Assembly: GCA_013076295.1 (NCBI GenBank)
Contig: RQOL01000439.1
Span: 47,667-111,666 of the forward strand
Length of the DNA: 64,000 nucleotides
Direction of reading: 5' to 3'
Source of the DNA: Sanderia malayensis
Taxonomy: Eukaryota > Cnidaria > Scyphozoa > Semaeostomeae > Pelagiidae
In this document: positions 11,434-22,799 of the stretch, in pieces
Position numbering within the stretch: the first letter of the stretch is position 1
How the letters are laid out: each line of letters begins with the position of its first letter
Program-made: the position numbers and the translations under genes
Notes under the pieces: generated by a model
What the model saw: only the letters and a program-made list of their open reading frames with translations
What the model was told of the DNA's origin: nothing
Database searches by the model: none

Positions 11434-13710
11434 TTATCTCATGTGTGCAGGCATGTTTATGATAGCTGCATCTTGTAAGCAACGTTTGTGCTCTGCATCG
11501 TTTTTCAAGAGTGACATTGCTCTTGCTGCATTTTTGAATGTGTCGTAAGTGACTCCGTCAACTGTTCGAATGTCTTCGAAGGAGGTTGCTCCTTTTCTAT
11601 GCAGCAATATCAATCTGAGGGTGAATCGTTCAGGATCTGATGGTAGAACATTGTATATTCTGCCAATTACACCTTTGGGTGGTCGGCGCTTGCGTTGCTG
11701 CCACTGTTTGGTGGATTTGTTGAAAGTGTAGTGCTCTGGTATGTCTTGGTATAAGTACTGGTGAGCATTCTGTTCCGTCTGGTTGAGGGTGAAGTAAGCC
11801 ATGAGCATGCTGTCGTTGTTTCTGTGTGCAGCCTGGTCTGGGTCTGTGAAGTAAATGGCGTGTTGGTCTGGCAGGTGAATTGCAAGTCGGACGATTGTGT
11901 GACTCTTGTTGTACATCTCGTATTGCATGAGTTTGTACATGGCTTGGTGTGGGCCAACGTATCTGGAGTTAAGTTACTGACGTATCTCATCATGGACAAT
12001 GTTGTGGTGTGCGTCTGGTTCTTGGTGGCCTTCTCTGATTTCAACGTGTGCCATGTCATTGCCTTTGTGGATGTACTTGAAAATGTACTTGACATATTTG
12101 ATAGTTGTGCATACTTCTGCGTCGATGTGACAGTCAAACTTCAGAAGGAGTTTGGTGTTGTGTGGCACAACCCAAGAGTCGTTAACTCTGTGCGGTTGGA
12201 GTTGAGCAGTTGTTTTGCCTGCGAGAAAGGGTGTGGTCATTGTTTGCATTTCATTGAAAATGTAACTTATAAGTGTGAAGTGCAAGAAATGTTGACATAC
12301 CTTGTCTTCTGTACAGTGGGTAGCCATTGACATTGAGTTCTGTTTGCTGTGCAAGGTCTTTTGGGAATTTCTTTGTGCATTTCCCATCTTGCATGCAAAT
12401 GCATGACGGATTGAGAATTACACACGGCCCTTGCATCATGTGTTTCCTGACGATGTGGTGCTCACGGGTGTGGTGTTCTGGTCTGGTATCTCTGCCGATA
12501 TGAAGTGATCAATATGCTCTGGTGTGCGTGGTTTGTCTTGTTCGGCAAAAGATAGGATCATGAGTATGCGGCAGTCCACGTTTTTGAAATTCTACTGTGT
12601 AGACGTATGCAATGACTTTGCCAAAGAAGTTGAGATCCAGGATGTCACAGAGCAGTTCTTTGAATTTCAAGTTGAAGACGCGTGTGACGATGTCTGGTCG
12701 GTCTTGTGGCTTCTGGTTTGGTAGCGAATTTTCCAAGATTTCTTGTCAGCTTGGATTTGCTGTGAATGTGAGGAATATGTCTGGCTTGCCGTGCTTTCTG
12801 ACAATGGTCATGGCGTCTTGGTAATTCTGTTGCATGCTTTGCTGACTGCCTGTAAATGTGGACGGTAAGATGATGACTCATCCAACATTGATGTGCTGTG
12901 CGGTGTCCGGATTGTGCGCTTGAGCAAGTAGATTTTGGTGTTCAGCTCGTCTGTAGAGGTGATCCATCAGTCCTTTGTACGACTCAACTCTCAGATCTTT
13001 CTGATGTGTTCTGATGTAAGTGAGATCGCTGCCTTCTACCTTGGTGAATGCATCAACCAAGTACTGTTGAAACAGCAGTCTTGACAGGTGAAGGGCTGAG
13101 AAATGTTCTCGGACTTGGATTCTGTATGTGTAGAATTGGCTGGCTGTCACTCTGGTCTGGCGGCGTTTGGGTTGGTCAGGGGGGATTTGTGTATGGACAG
13201 CTGGCAGTTTTGCGATTGCTGCACCCCAACCATGTTTGCTGAATGGAAACAGGAGCGGATAGGTCAGTGGATCGGCTGCTGGATTGGTTGCGTTGATGCC
13301 AATCAGGTAGCCGTCATGTCTCTGGATGTGGATGATTCTGTCATTTGGATCTGGTGCGGCACTGCCCTCTGTGCTGTAGATTGCTGCTATTTCTGCTGCT
13401 GCTGGACTGTGGTACCTGTGATCCTGGTCAGCTCTTGACGTGATGATCATGTCGAATGTGGGAATAGGCTCGTTTGCTGCAGTTGCCTGTTGCTGTTGTT
13501 GGTGCAGTATGTCGCCTATGTTCTTGTATTCTTGAGCATATGGGTTGATTGCAAGAAGTTCGTCTTGGAGCTTCTTGATGGTGTCTTTGTTCAGATCCAT
13601 GTTGGTGGGGTTGTTGGCTCTCTGCTCAAGAGCTTCAGCTGTATCCATGATGCAGAGCTCTGTGTATTTTGGTTGCTGTCCTTGCAACGGGTGAAGGTGG
13701 GCTGAAGGGA
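11434..13710 (-). pseudogene. H1 Rep domain, broken
   Basis: The segment starts after an acceptor (TTTTCCCTTCAG) with QGQQPKYTELCIMDTAEALEQ, matching DRSRKYAELYIMDTQQALQE in H2. It contains the Helitron-like N-terminal region (SYKGLMDHLYRRAEHQN), a damaged HUH (GLPHTHDPIF against GLPHAHMILF in H2) and the two-tyrosine motif KYVKYIFKYIHKG. Breaks, by comparison with H2: TGA for Arg at 12880, TGA for Trp at 12748, a frameshift around 12540, and TAA for Tyr at 11976. A short intron (12300-12219, donor AAG/GTATGT, acceptor TCTCGCAG) interrupts GYPLYRRQ/GKTTAQ; H2 has no intron there. The protein should nick and rejoin DNA but cannot be made as one piece. Confidence 0.8.
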
Positions 13711-13813
13711 AAAGTGAGGCAGTTGATAAAAACCGTTGATGCAATGTTGAAATGTTGAAAATCAATATATTATTGTGTAAGAGGAGAATAAGTAAAAGAA
13801 GTGGGAACAGAAT

Positions 13814-15214
13814 GTGAAAGTACAGTATCTGAAAGTATGTGATGTGGATATACTTGGAATTGACTACGAGGAGTTGGGACTGTACATCAGTCTAAGCAGA
13901 TCACCGGAAGAAATTCGAGCGATTGGACTTGAAGAAGTGTGCCCAACTCGAGCACAAAGGCCAGGGCCCAAACCTACGATTACTGCAAGCAGTTCAGCAG
14001 CGAGGAAAGAAGTCCGGTTTCAATTGTGGCAGCCTGCAACTTCAGCTCCAAGTCAACAGCAACAAAGAACAATGCTCCTTGAAGCCCTGCGAATAGGACT
14101 TGGGGTAGTGATGGAAAACCACGTTTACAAGTTTGACGGACGCGTCCACTGGCAACAGAGAGGAGGAGCGATTTGCCTTGAGCTTACAAGCAACTTAGCG
14201 CAGATTTTCATGATATGGTGGGATCATACGTTTAAATCTCGCTTGTCAGATGTTGGTATTGTCACAAGGCTGTGCAAACGGTACGTCAACGACGTCAACA
14301 TGGCGGCTGATGAAGTGCCTGCTGGAACCAGGTTTATAGAAGGACGGTTGGTTGTAGACGAAATGGCGACAGAGAGCGACTCACTTGTTCCAGGAGATAG
14401 AGGAACAATGGAAGTCATCAAGAGTATAGGGAATAGCATCCACCCATCGATACAACTGGAGATAGACTGCCCTTCCAACCACGACGACGGAAAGATGCCG
14501 TCACTCGATTTAAAACTGCACGTTCGGGATGTAGGAGGAGCCAAGAAGATCGTTCACGAGTTCTACGCAAAGGCTGTTTCGTCAAAAGCAATGATAAATG
14601 CAGAGTCAGCACTACCAATGAGACAGAAGCGGACGATTCTCACACAAGATGTTCTACGGGTACTCCTTAACTGCTCGGCGTGTATTCCATGGGAAGAGGT
14701 TGCACAACACGTCAGTAACATGGTTCTCCGGATGCAGTTTTCTGCTTTTCCAAAGAAGTTTCGGTACAAGATTGTCAACTCGGCTCTCAAGGCGTATGAC
14801 GAGATTCATCTGAGAGTTGAACTAGAAGAACGCCCCCTATATCGTCCGTATGAGTGGAACCGGGAGGAACGGGATAGAGGCAAGAAGAACAGAGTACTTA
14901 ACTGGTACAAGAACGAGAAGTATGATTCTGTGATCTTTATACAATCAACTCTGGGGTCTGAATTGAAACGCAAGTACCAAAGTGAAATTGACAGGTGTGG
15001 TGTCCGCATTCGTGTAGTCAAGAAAGCCGGTCGTTCGTTGAAGAGTCAACTTCAAAGATCTGATCCATTCAAGGAAGCATCTTGCAATCGTGAGACATGT
15101 TTGATATGCAAGACTGGAGGTCGAGGATCATGCTCTAAAGACGGAATAAATTATGAGATAGCGTGTGTTGGGTGTGAACAACAAGGCCGGGATATGAAGT
15201 ACCACGGAGAATCG
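13814..15214 (+). mobile_element. Penelope-like RT/GIY-YIG fragment
   Basis: One open frame of about 467 codons encodes the back half of a reverse transcriptase followed by the start of a GIY-YIG nuclease. Visible parts are an RT motif B-like stretch (QQRGGAICLELT), motif C as RYVND where RYVDD is expected, a thumb-like region (SALPMRQKRTILTQDVLRVLLNCS), a GRSLKSQLQRSDPF linker, a Cys cluster (C-x4-C-x2-C), and NYEIACVGC...KYHGES, the first half of GIY-YIG. The N-terminal fingers and motif A are missing, and the nuclease stops at about 15214. From there the sequence is H1 exon 1 on the other strand. The family fits Penelope-like elements. The lost first Asp of motif C should abolish activity. 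Confidence 0.7.
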
Positions 15215-16087
15215 GAGCACGGGTGGCCCCCTGCCGTGAAGCTGCGGTATATTTGCTGTCCAGGATGCCATTGCCATGGTGGCATTGTATTGGCGGAATT
15301 TGGAAAGAAAATCTTTCGACTCTCTTTGTGTTTCTTGTGTATCGCCAAGGAAGAGAGACACCAATGCTGCACGTGGAAGCTATATTCGGGGTAGTGTGAC
15401 AGCTCCCTCGCGACAGCACTTTGTGTACTTTTTTCTGGTGTTCTGCTCTTCTTTGAAATACTTGGCACCACAATGTTGACAGCTGTTGTTCATCGGTGGG
15501 ATGTGGTGCAAATAAAAGTTGTCTGCTGGAGGATTTGCTCCTTGTTCTGGTTGTGGTGGCAGTTGTGGGACCGCTGGTGCTGTTGGCTGTTCGTCTGCTT
15601 CTGGTTGTATTGCGGTCTGTTGCAGTTGTGGCAACTGTGGCCCAAACTGAATGGGCTGTATCTGTCGTGGCTGGTGGTGCAATTGCGGGATGAATTCGAC
15701 AGGCTGCATCTGTTGTAGCTGTGGCTGGAATTGCAAGGGATGAATCTGCTGTAACTGTTGCTGCCATTCAGGTGGGAACTGGAATGGGTGCACGTGTTGT
15801 ACTGGTTGCTGTAGCAGAGGTGCCATCGCCATTTGCAATCCTTCGCCCCCAGCTGGGTAGGGTACAGGGGAAAGCGCAACGTCTTGTTGCGCTTCCAATG
15901 TTTGAATTGGTTGTTGCCGAGGTTGTTGCTGCTGTAACTGCAGTTGCAGCGTCTCGTCGAAGGGAAGAGCGACTGGCTGTTCTGTTGGAGGTGCTCCAAC
16001 GGCTCGTTGTTCGCGGCGAACTGTTGAAGCATGGGCCCTCTGTCTCTTCCTTCGTCGTTGGCCAGAGATATTTGGTTCTTGTGGCAT
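15200..16087 (-). pseudogene. H1 N-terminal exon, Gln-rich with zinc finger
   Basis: The - strand frame from ATG 16087 starts MPQEPNISGQRRRKRQR, like MPKKAKKSITGNKRRNQ in H2. A long Gln/Pro-rich part follows, with a repeated unit of about 15 residues (QIHPLQFQPQLQQ, QPVEFIPQLHHQ, QIQPIQFGPQLPQ). Next comes a CxxC...CC finger (CQHCGAKYFKEEQNTRKKY). A TAG at 15382-15380 interrupts the frame where H2 has Gln. The frame then resumes with FLSKFRQYNATMAMASWTAN, matching FLKNFRRYNSLMAMASWTAN of H2. Homology ends at about 15200-15215 at the Penelope-like fragment. The finger and basic start are usual for animal Helitron proteins and probably bind DNA. Confidence 0.75.
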
Positions 16088-16778
16088 TTGTTACGGGGTG
16101 ATAAAAAAAGAGATGTATTAAATACAGCGAATTCTATTAAATACTATTATGAAAGATATAATATATAATTAATTATATCTAAAAATTAAAAAATATAAAA
16201 CCTAAAAATGTGGAGTTAAAAATAATCCAGTGACACAAAATGTATCTACGAGAAATAGAAAATCGTGTGGAAATGGAAAGTAAAACAACAACGACAGTAA
16301 TTTTGCAGTGAGAGAAATAGTTTAAAGGGAAAATAAGAGAAATCACTAAAAACGCATTTACTTGTCCTCTCGTCGAAATTGCAAGAAAATTAGGAATTAC
16401 AGTGGAAAATAACACGATAGTAGATACAGAACACGTCTTCGCAGCGATAAAATAAGTATTCCCGTCAATTAAGCCAATGAAAACTGTTGCACGAAAAAGT
16501 AAAACGCACCCAAACAAAAGAGCAAGCTAAGCACATTGCAGAAAGAAGGAGGGAACTTTCTCGTCAATCAAAGGCCACAGTAACAAAAGACGCTGTCGGA
16601 TTAGTGTCAAACGCAACAGGGATTCATTGTTTCGTAAACGGTAAACAACGCACGATCTATCTTTCCAGAAGCATGACATCATTTCAAATGCCTTTAGCCA
16701 GGGGGTCGCCGAGCACAACATGTTTTGTTCGACTTGATGCTTTAGTACACATCAAACCTCGGGACAACTCCCCCTCGC
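16088..16778. other. AT-rich spacer, no gene seen
   Basis: This should contain the 5' flank or 5' end of H1, but no clear TC terminus can be fixed. Short frames here look incidental. Confidence 0.35.
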
Positions 16779-16810
16779 ACTGCCGTGCCCTAAAGCCTTG
16801 GCACGGCAGT
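16779..16810. repeat. Perfect 11-bp GC-rich hairpin
   Basis: ACTGCCGTGCC (16779-16789) pairs exactly with GGCACGGCAGT (16800-16810) around a 10-bp loop. Helitron 3' ends carry such hairpins. Here it is followed by ATCTGACC, close to but not the canonical CTRRT end. It could be a non-autonomous element end or an unrelated stem. Confidence 0.6.
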
Positions 16811-17968
16811 ATCTGACCCAGCACACAAAACCCTGATGAGACGAAAACAAAGGGCAGAAGGATTTTCGAAGGAGAAAAATGAAAAAATCTCGAAAAATAC
16901 AGCGAATTTTGAGAGACGAACTGGTGAAAGAAATTACAAATGCAGATGAGAAGAGTTATGGAAAGTTTTTCAAAGGAATAAGGAAGAAGGGGAGGCCAAA
17001 AAGGGATTACAACGCCTCGACCGGGTGGTCTTTGACTGCACGTTTCCTTACCGCTCAGATATTATATAAGGAGGGATATTCCTACGCATAGTAGATATCA
17101 GGGCTCTCTATCACGTGACGGAATTTCAGCCTCTTTCTCAGATTGACACTAAAGTTATAGATCATTGAAATTTATTGACTTCAGCATGTAGAGATTTAGG
17201 CCCTTATCTTGTACAAAGCATGGTCATCATACAATGGTGAACAAAATATATGTCAATACCAGTAACATGTACACCATTCACAAAAACACTCCTCTGATTT
17301 ATCGGAAACGAGGCAGAAAAAACTGGCGTCCAAAGTTAAAAGCCTTTAGTATGGGACAAAATGGCTAAAAATTCAAGAAATAAACAAAAGTCGAAACTGA
17401 GAGATAATTCTCTTAAACTTTGAGCACATATATATCTCATGACAATGCCCATATGAGAGTGCTACATATTCCATATCTCAAATGACGCTAAAGTTATCAA
17501 GGGCTATATTTATATGCTTTCAGTATGGAAGTTTTTCATGATTTTCAAGACTTTGTCAAAATCTCAAAAATAGCAAAGAGAGGATCAAGCTCTGAAACAT
17601 GTTGGTTTCATACTTATTAGTCCAGTCAACCAAGCAGTTAACGGAGAACTAATTGCAAAAGAATTTCTTGTTGCTTAAACATGATCTACGTGTCATTTTC
17701 AAGTCATGTCAGAAAATCTAGAAAAATATATTGCGGAGAACCCCGTAAAAATAACCCTTTTAATGCGGAGGCCTGGGGATATCCCCATTGTCCATTGGGG
17801 ATTCCCGCACAAATTATACAGTATACAGTTAGATGAAAGAAAAACACCACGAAGTCAACACAGAAATCAGAAACGATGAAAACAACAACCAGTTGATGAA
17901 CAATTTGTCAAATCCGCGGCTAAATCATGCTAAATCCGCTCGAATTTATATGTAAATGATGTTGGGGC
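16811..17968. repeat. Spacer with diverged repeat units
   Basis: No gene is seen. Between 17330 and 17700 it holds units of the family described at 100-540: a TTTAGTATGGGA-like motif at about 17343, CTTTCAGTATGG at 17507, and AAAATCTCAAAA at 17567. The stretch at 17617-17672 (AGTCCAGTCAACC ... AACTAATTGCAAAAGAA) matches the reverse complement of about 20075-20133. Related repeats thus lie on both sides of the PIN-like gene. Confidence 0.45.
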
Positions 17969-19486
17969 TTGAGACTGAAAGTCCTGATGTCCATTCGGCT
18001 AAACCTAGTTGACTACACATTTAAAAGAAAGGATCAGGTGGTGACAATGGACGTAAAAAATAACGTAAACATTAATGGAGAGAGCATTTCTGTTGACCCA
18101 CAACTTCTTTTCCAACGGCTCATAACTGTTGCCGATCAAATGAACGAGAATCGATCCGAAATCTTCAAATATGAACTGTGCAGTTACCCAACATCGTTAT
18201 TCGAATCAACACTGCTTATGAGGGAAGCTCACAAAGCAACACTTGCAGATGCAATTTGGGCAACCGGACAAAATGAAGTTGCAGTAGAAACAATAACAAA
18301 AATGTGCGTGCATGTTTTGGATGGAGGCTCGTTGCTTCGAAGAATCCCCTGGCCAAAAAGGTCTACGTTCCTTGCTATTTGCAAAGTTTACATTGACTTT
18401 GTTACGAAAAAATATACAAGGGCAGCTGTTGTTTTTGATGGGTATCAGGCCGGGCCAAGCACAAAGGACAATACTCATTTAAGAAGATCAAAGGGAAAAA
18501 TTGGTGCCGAAGTTCACTTCAAAGAAGATATGGTGTTGCGAACTTCAAAAGATGAATTTCTATCTAATGGAGTGAATAAGCAGCACTTTATTAACTTGTT
18601 GAGTGGGAAGTTAATTGCAGCTGGGTGCAATGCAGTTCATGCAATGGGAGATGCAGATTTTCTTATCGTAAAAACTGCAATTGAAGAGGCAAAACTACAC
18701 CCCGTTGCAGTTATTGGAGAGGACATAGATTTACTGGTGCTTCTGTGCTATCACACAGACGTTGAGGATCACGACATTGTTTTCTACTCAGAGGCTAAGC
18801 GAAAATCAAAAAAGAGACGAATTTGGGACATAAAGCAAACTAAACGTGCCATTGGTTTAGATGAATGTCGCCTGCTTCCAGTTATACATGCCGTAAGCGG
18901 ATGTGACACAACATCCCGTGTTTTTGGTATTGGAAAGAGCGTCGCCTTGAAGAAAAGACTCGATCACAATTTTTGCCGATTCGCTGAAGTGTTTCTCAAT
19001 GACCACGCAGATGAGAGTGAGATTATATTTGCTAGAGAACAGATGCTTCTGAGTTTGTATAATGCAAAGGATGCAGATGACTTAGACACCCTGCGATTTC
19101 AAAGGTTTCATGAAAAAGTTGCATACAACACTTCTGCTGTTCAAATGCAAAATTTACCACCAACGTCTGCTGCTGCAGGTTTTCATAGCAAACGAGTTTA
19201 TCTGCAAGTTCATTATTGGATAGGACATGCGAATGAATGGCAGCCCGAAAGCTGGGGATGGTTTTGCGAAAATGGAAAGCTTATACCAAAAACAATTGCC
19301 TTGCCTCCAGCACCTCAAAGGCTTCTTCAGATTATTTGATGTTCTTGTAAAACAAGTTGCGATTCTCGCAGATGTACCTGCAGACGACATGGACTTGAAT
19401 GCTCTATAAGCTGCAGAGAATGCCGTGGTACAGCTTGTGCTAACTCACCTGTCATAATAATGAACGAAGAAACAATGGACATTTAA
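17969..19486 (+). pseudogene. PIN/FEN-like protein with one internal TGA
   Basis: The frame from 17969 gives 456 residues up to a TGA at 19337-19339. It then continues in frame for 48 residues with nine cysteines (starting CSCKTSCDSRRCTC) to a TAA at 19484-19486. The pattern fits a widespread, uncharacterised invertebrate family with a PIN/XPG-like nuclease fold: VFDGY (about residue 155), GDADFLIVKTA (227), GEDIDLLVLL (250), HAVSGCDTTSR (about 313), LPPTSAAAGFH, then a Cys-rich tail. The acidic residues could bind metal. The tail normally follows directly, so the TGA is probably a CGA-to-TGA nonsense change. The N-terminus looks incomplete; an upstream exon or truncation is possible. The real function is unknown. 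Confidence 0.7.
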
Positions 19487-20480
19487 AGTGAAACTTTATT
19501 TAAGCATTTAATCCTCAAATATTACTTGGCCGAAAGTTTAACTGTTGATATTTCTGAATTTCCATTTCGATTTGTTTAAGTCGATGTTCTTCGTGTGTGT
19601 ACTTTACTTGGAAGGGTGTAGTAGCATTTAATGCAACGGTTCTAGGCAGATGAGTAGTATATTCCGCACCCCAAATCAAGCCAGTGTGTAGCTAAATCAT
19701 CTAGCTAGTTCGAAATGTTCTTCGCTTGACAGTACCAAAAATATTTCTAGCAAAATTGAAACCTTTTTGTTCGAGCCAACATTGCCTAATTTCCCCAAAA
19801 TTTCCCCCCAGTGACCCTATTTTTCTGTCCTCCCCCCTAATCCAGGTGCCAAAAACTTTCTTAACCTGAGTTTGGGTTATTTGGATATAAAAACCTGCGT
19901 AATTGTTGTCACAAAAGTTATCATCTTAAGTGAGGTTTGACCAATGCTCCTCCGCAGAGGTTGATTTCAAATGACATAAAATTACCCCCCCTTTTTCGGA
20001 CTGTTCCCCTTTGTAGAAAAATGTAGATTTTTGCTATGTTGCTATTTAACTTATCTAGACTTCAGAACTGGAAAGAAAATTTCTTTTGCAATTAGTTCTA
20101 GGTTCAGGTACATTTTATGTCTGGTTGACTGGACTATATCATGAAGATCCAAAACTTACCTGAAGGAAAAGTAAATATTCAAAACGAGGCCATGATTATA
20201 AGCGTTTGAAATTATAAGGCTTCAGTATGGAAAACTTTCAATTTTGCACTTTTGACCAAGAGCTAACCCTGATACCTATACCAAAGAAACTTGAACTCTA
20301 TTCCAAGGAAATGTGAACTCTATTTTGGTAACGAGGATAAACTTACGCAGCACTGAAAATATATGGCTCCAGTACGGGAAAATATTACAATATTGTCATC
20401 AATATAAAACACTTACCATAGATACAATGATTATGCATGGGGGGGGGGTTACTCACCTTACCGATTTCTACCCGTCAATA
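19487..20480. repeat. Gene-free, diverged repeat units
   Basis: Units of the family described at 100-540 recur: TATAAGGCTTCAGTATGG at 20214-20231 and TATGGCTCCAGTACGGGAAAATATTACAA near 20365, about 154 bp apart. A run of ten guanines lies at 20438-20449. No coding sequence is visible. Confidence 0.45.
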
Positions 20481-21040
20481 CAATGCAAGTAACATATTTG
20501 TGTTTCATATCAGGAAAAGATTTCACATTCTCATAGGGTAATATTATACTAATCTTCAGAACCACATGATCAGTGTGTGCAGAAGTAATTAATCTCTCGA
20601 AGACATTCTTCTCCAAGAACTGTCATCTCATCAATCTTTACAAGAACATGCTTCCAGTTCACTTCTCCTCAAAAAGTTCAATGTTATACTTTTGCGAAGT
20701 ATAACAACAAGATTCCAACACAGGCTCTCACAATGATCAATTACAACAAAGAAAGCGCCCACACAGTACTCTATCTTACCTGTTTCTGAAGCTTAAATTC
20801 CATGAGCACAACGTAAAAGCAGTTTTATTTCATAAAATATTCATTTCATATTATTACCGACTTTTTTATTCTCCCAATGACAAATGAACACAAAGAAGAA
20901 AATTCTCAACAAAGACAACATTTCGAACAGTGTTTCCATAAATCAAAATCAAGTATATCTAAAAAACATGAAGCACACAATATAAACTCAAATGTTGACA
21001 TCTGTATTATCAGTCCTTCTCATTCTGCCAATGCAGAATC
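20481..21040. other. No gene seen
   Basis: AT-rich, no motif or conserved frame that I can support. It lies on the 3' side of the unknown gene copy 2, which is read on the - strand. Confidence 0.35.
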
Positions 21041-21740
21041 ACTCTTTCTTTGCCTTCATATTTTTCTGCCTTTTTCTTCTGTTTTTTGTCTTCTCCTCCC
21101 TCTCCACCATCCAATAACTCCAGCTCAACGGGACATTATTTACACTTTCATCTGCCTTCCTTTTTGGGGGGCCTTGGATTGAGCAAGTGCAAGAAGGCAG
21201 ATATCTTGCCACTATCCTTCAATTTGGATAGGGGCAAGAGCTACCATCAACTTTCTGCACCAGAGTAGCAGGGTGGGACAGTAACATTTGAGTCACTTTA
21301 AAGTTCACCCCTACTGTGAACATTGCGCCCCCAAGCGCCACAAATGACGACATCATTGTGTCAACATCTCTTGTTGCCTGGATCAACTTTGTTACTATGC
21401 TCTTTGTATCGTTCATACTGGGCCTGTCCTCTGAGTTCTTTCTGTGCATGGCCAACAACCATTGCATTCCTTCCATGTCTCTCTGCATCTTCAAAATTGC
21501 ATCAGCTGGCAATTGCTTCTCACAAACAACCTTAATATTCTCGGCGATTGTTTCTGCTAAATCGCTGATTGTGGATTGAGGCTGTCTAAGCCACCCACAG
21601 CTTTCCGGCCTCACTCGGCGAAGAGCAGTGTCCTGACCCGGAAACTGCTCTGCTACCCCAGAAGTTTATAAAAAGCTCTTCACAAATTGATTAAAAAACA
21701 GGACAGCAGCTGGCGTAGACGATTTCGATGGTGATGCAAT
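21041..21740 (-). pseudogene. Copy 2 of the unknown multicopy gene
   Basis: The - strand frame 21614-21219 (131 aa) is the paralogue of 1168-1665. The homology extends upstream to an acceptor (TACTTTTCAG, about 21742). The start reads ASPSKSSTPAAVLFFNQFVKSFL, where copy 1 has ASSPAKATTQKTPGVSFLQHF. The codon that is ATG in copy 1 is ATT here (21740-21738), and a TAA follows the FVKSFL segment. Downstream at 21110-21045 the strand encodes a Lys-rich tail (EDKKQKKKAEK). Either this is a dead copy, or the shared region is an internal exon and only the TAA is a break. The predicted protein is helical, about 200 residues, of unknown function. Confidence 0.6.
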
Positions 21741-22799
21741 GCTGAAAAGTAACCGTGTTAAGAATATATTCAGTTAAATGGCCCTATGAAAGTAACATGA
21801 CATTTCAAATATCTAAGTAGTAACTTCCATTCTACTTGAATCCCAGCATTCTACTTAGTTCATCCATTCAATTTTACATGACCATCATCTCATCCCAAGA
21901 ATAATAAAATTCCTAAAGTTCATAAAACATACAGATAATAAAAACAATAACTTTCAAACATTTCTTACCTTGCTTCCAGTAGAAAATGATATGGTTTTGA
22001 TATGGTTTGAATGAATACCAAGAGCAAAAGAGCGTTTCACAATTTGTGTTCCAGTTTTTAACATCTAAAAAATTTTACTAGAAATAACGGATCATTAATA
22101 AGTGCGTGCATACCTGTTTTGGTGATGTTTAAAATGGGTACTCTAATATAGGGTTATAAAACAAGTAAAATTTAGTCTAGTAAACCAATTGGCATCAGCA
22201 AACATGACTGAACATTAACATTACTACAAGCAACATTAGCATCACTGGGTATGGCTATTGAGTGATGTTCAGTTAAACATTCAATGGGTTTGACCAAGAC
22301 TCAATACACCAGGACGAAACAGAACCATCGAAAAGACGCAAAAATTAAAAAATGTTTGAGCCTTTTTATCTTCAATTGAAACAAAACAGAATTAACATCT
22401 AAAAATACAATTATACAATATAGAATTATCTTATACAATTATCTGGAACATGCCACATACAAACACCATGAAGGCCTAGTTCATTTTAGTCAGTAATTCC
22501 TTTATGAGCATTTTATTTATCACAGCTAAATGCATGCCCTTTTGTCATAACTCAATAAAACGCCAATGGGAACATTAGATGGCAAAATCGACATGTTTAA
22601 GGGCGCTTATTGACAATTGTTAGTCTTAGGGTGGGCGCTTATTTGAAGGGGGCTTTTCAAGGGGGGGGGGGCAATTCGAAGATATTATATTAGTAACCTA
22701 AAATTTTAGTGCAATGCAAAGATATTTGAAAAGATTAATCAAACAAGTAAAGTTGTAAACGTTTGAAACACCTATATTCAGTATATAAAAAAAGAAGTC
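21741..22799. other. No gene seen
   Basis: AT-rich sequence. A GGGCGCTTATT motif occurs twice (about 22600 and 22632), followed by a long guanine run near 22660-22672. The Helentron 3' end may lie here, but I cannot locate it. Confidence 0.35.

Larger units (their letters stand above)
9663..16087 (-). mobile_element. Helitron H1, decayed autonomous copy
   Basis: This span holds, on the - strand, all parts of a Helitron RepHel gene: Gln-rich N-terminus with a zinc finger, Rep domain and PIF1-type helicase. It can be read against the better preserved H2 at 54.7-59.0 kb. At least five in-frame stops separate the parts (15382-15380, 12880-12878, 12748-12746, 11976-11974, 11436-11434), plus a frameshift around 12540. 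A + strand Penelope-like fragment occupies 13.8-15.2 kb between the first and second coding blocks. I could not place the TC and CTRR ends. Confidence 0.8.

Noticed and set aside
15215..15394. C-terminal extension of the Penelope-like frame
   Set aside because: This part is the reverse strand of H1 exon 1 (matching H2), so the translation is accidental.
19337..19339. TGA as a selenocysteine codon
   Set aside because: A CGA-to-TGA change explains it; I saw no evidence for a SECIS element and the family is not known for selenocysteine.
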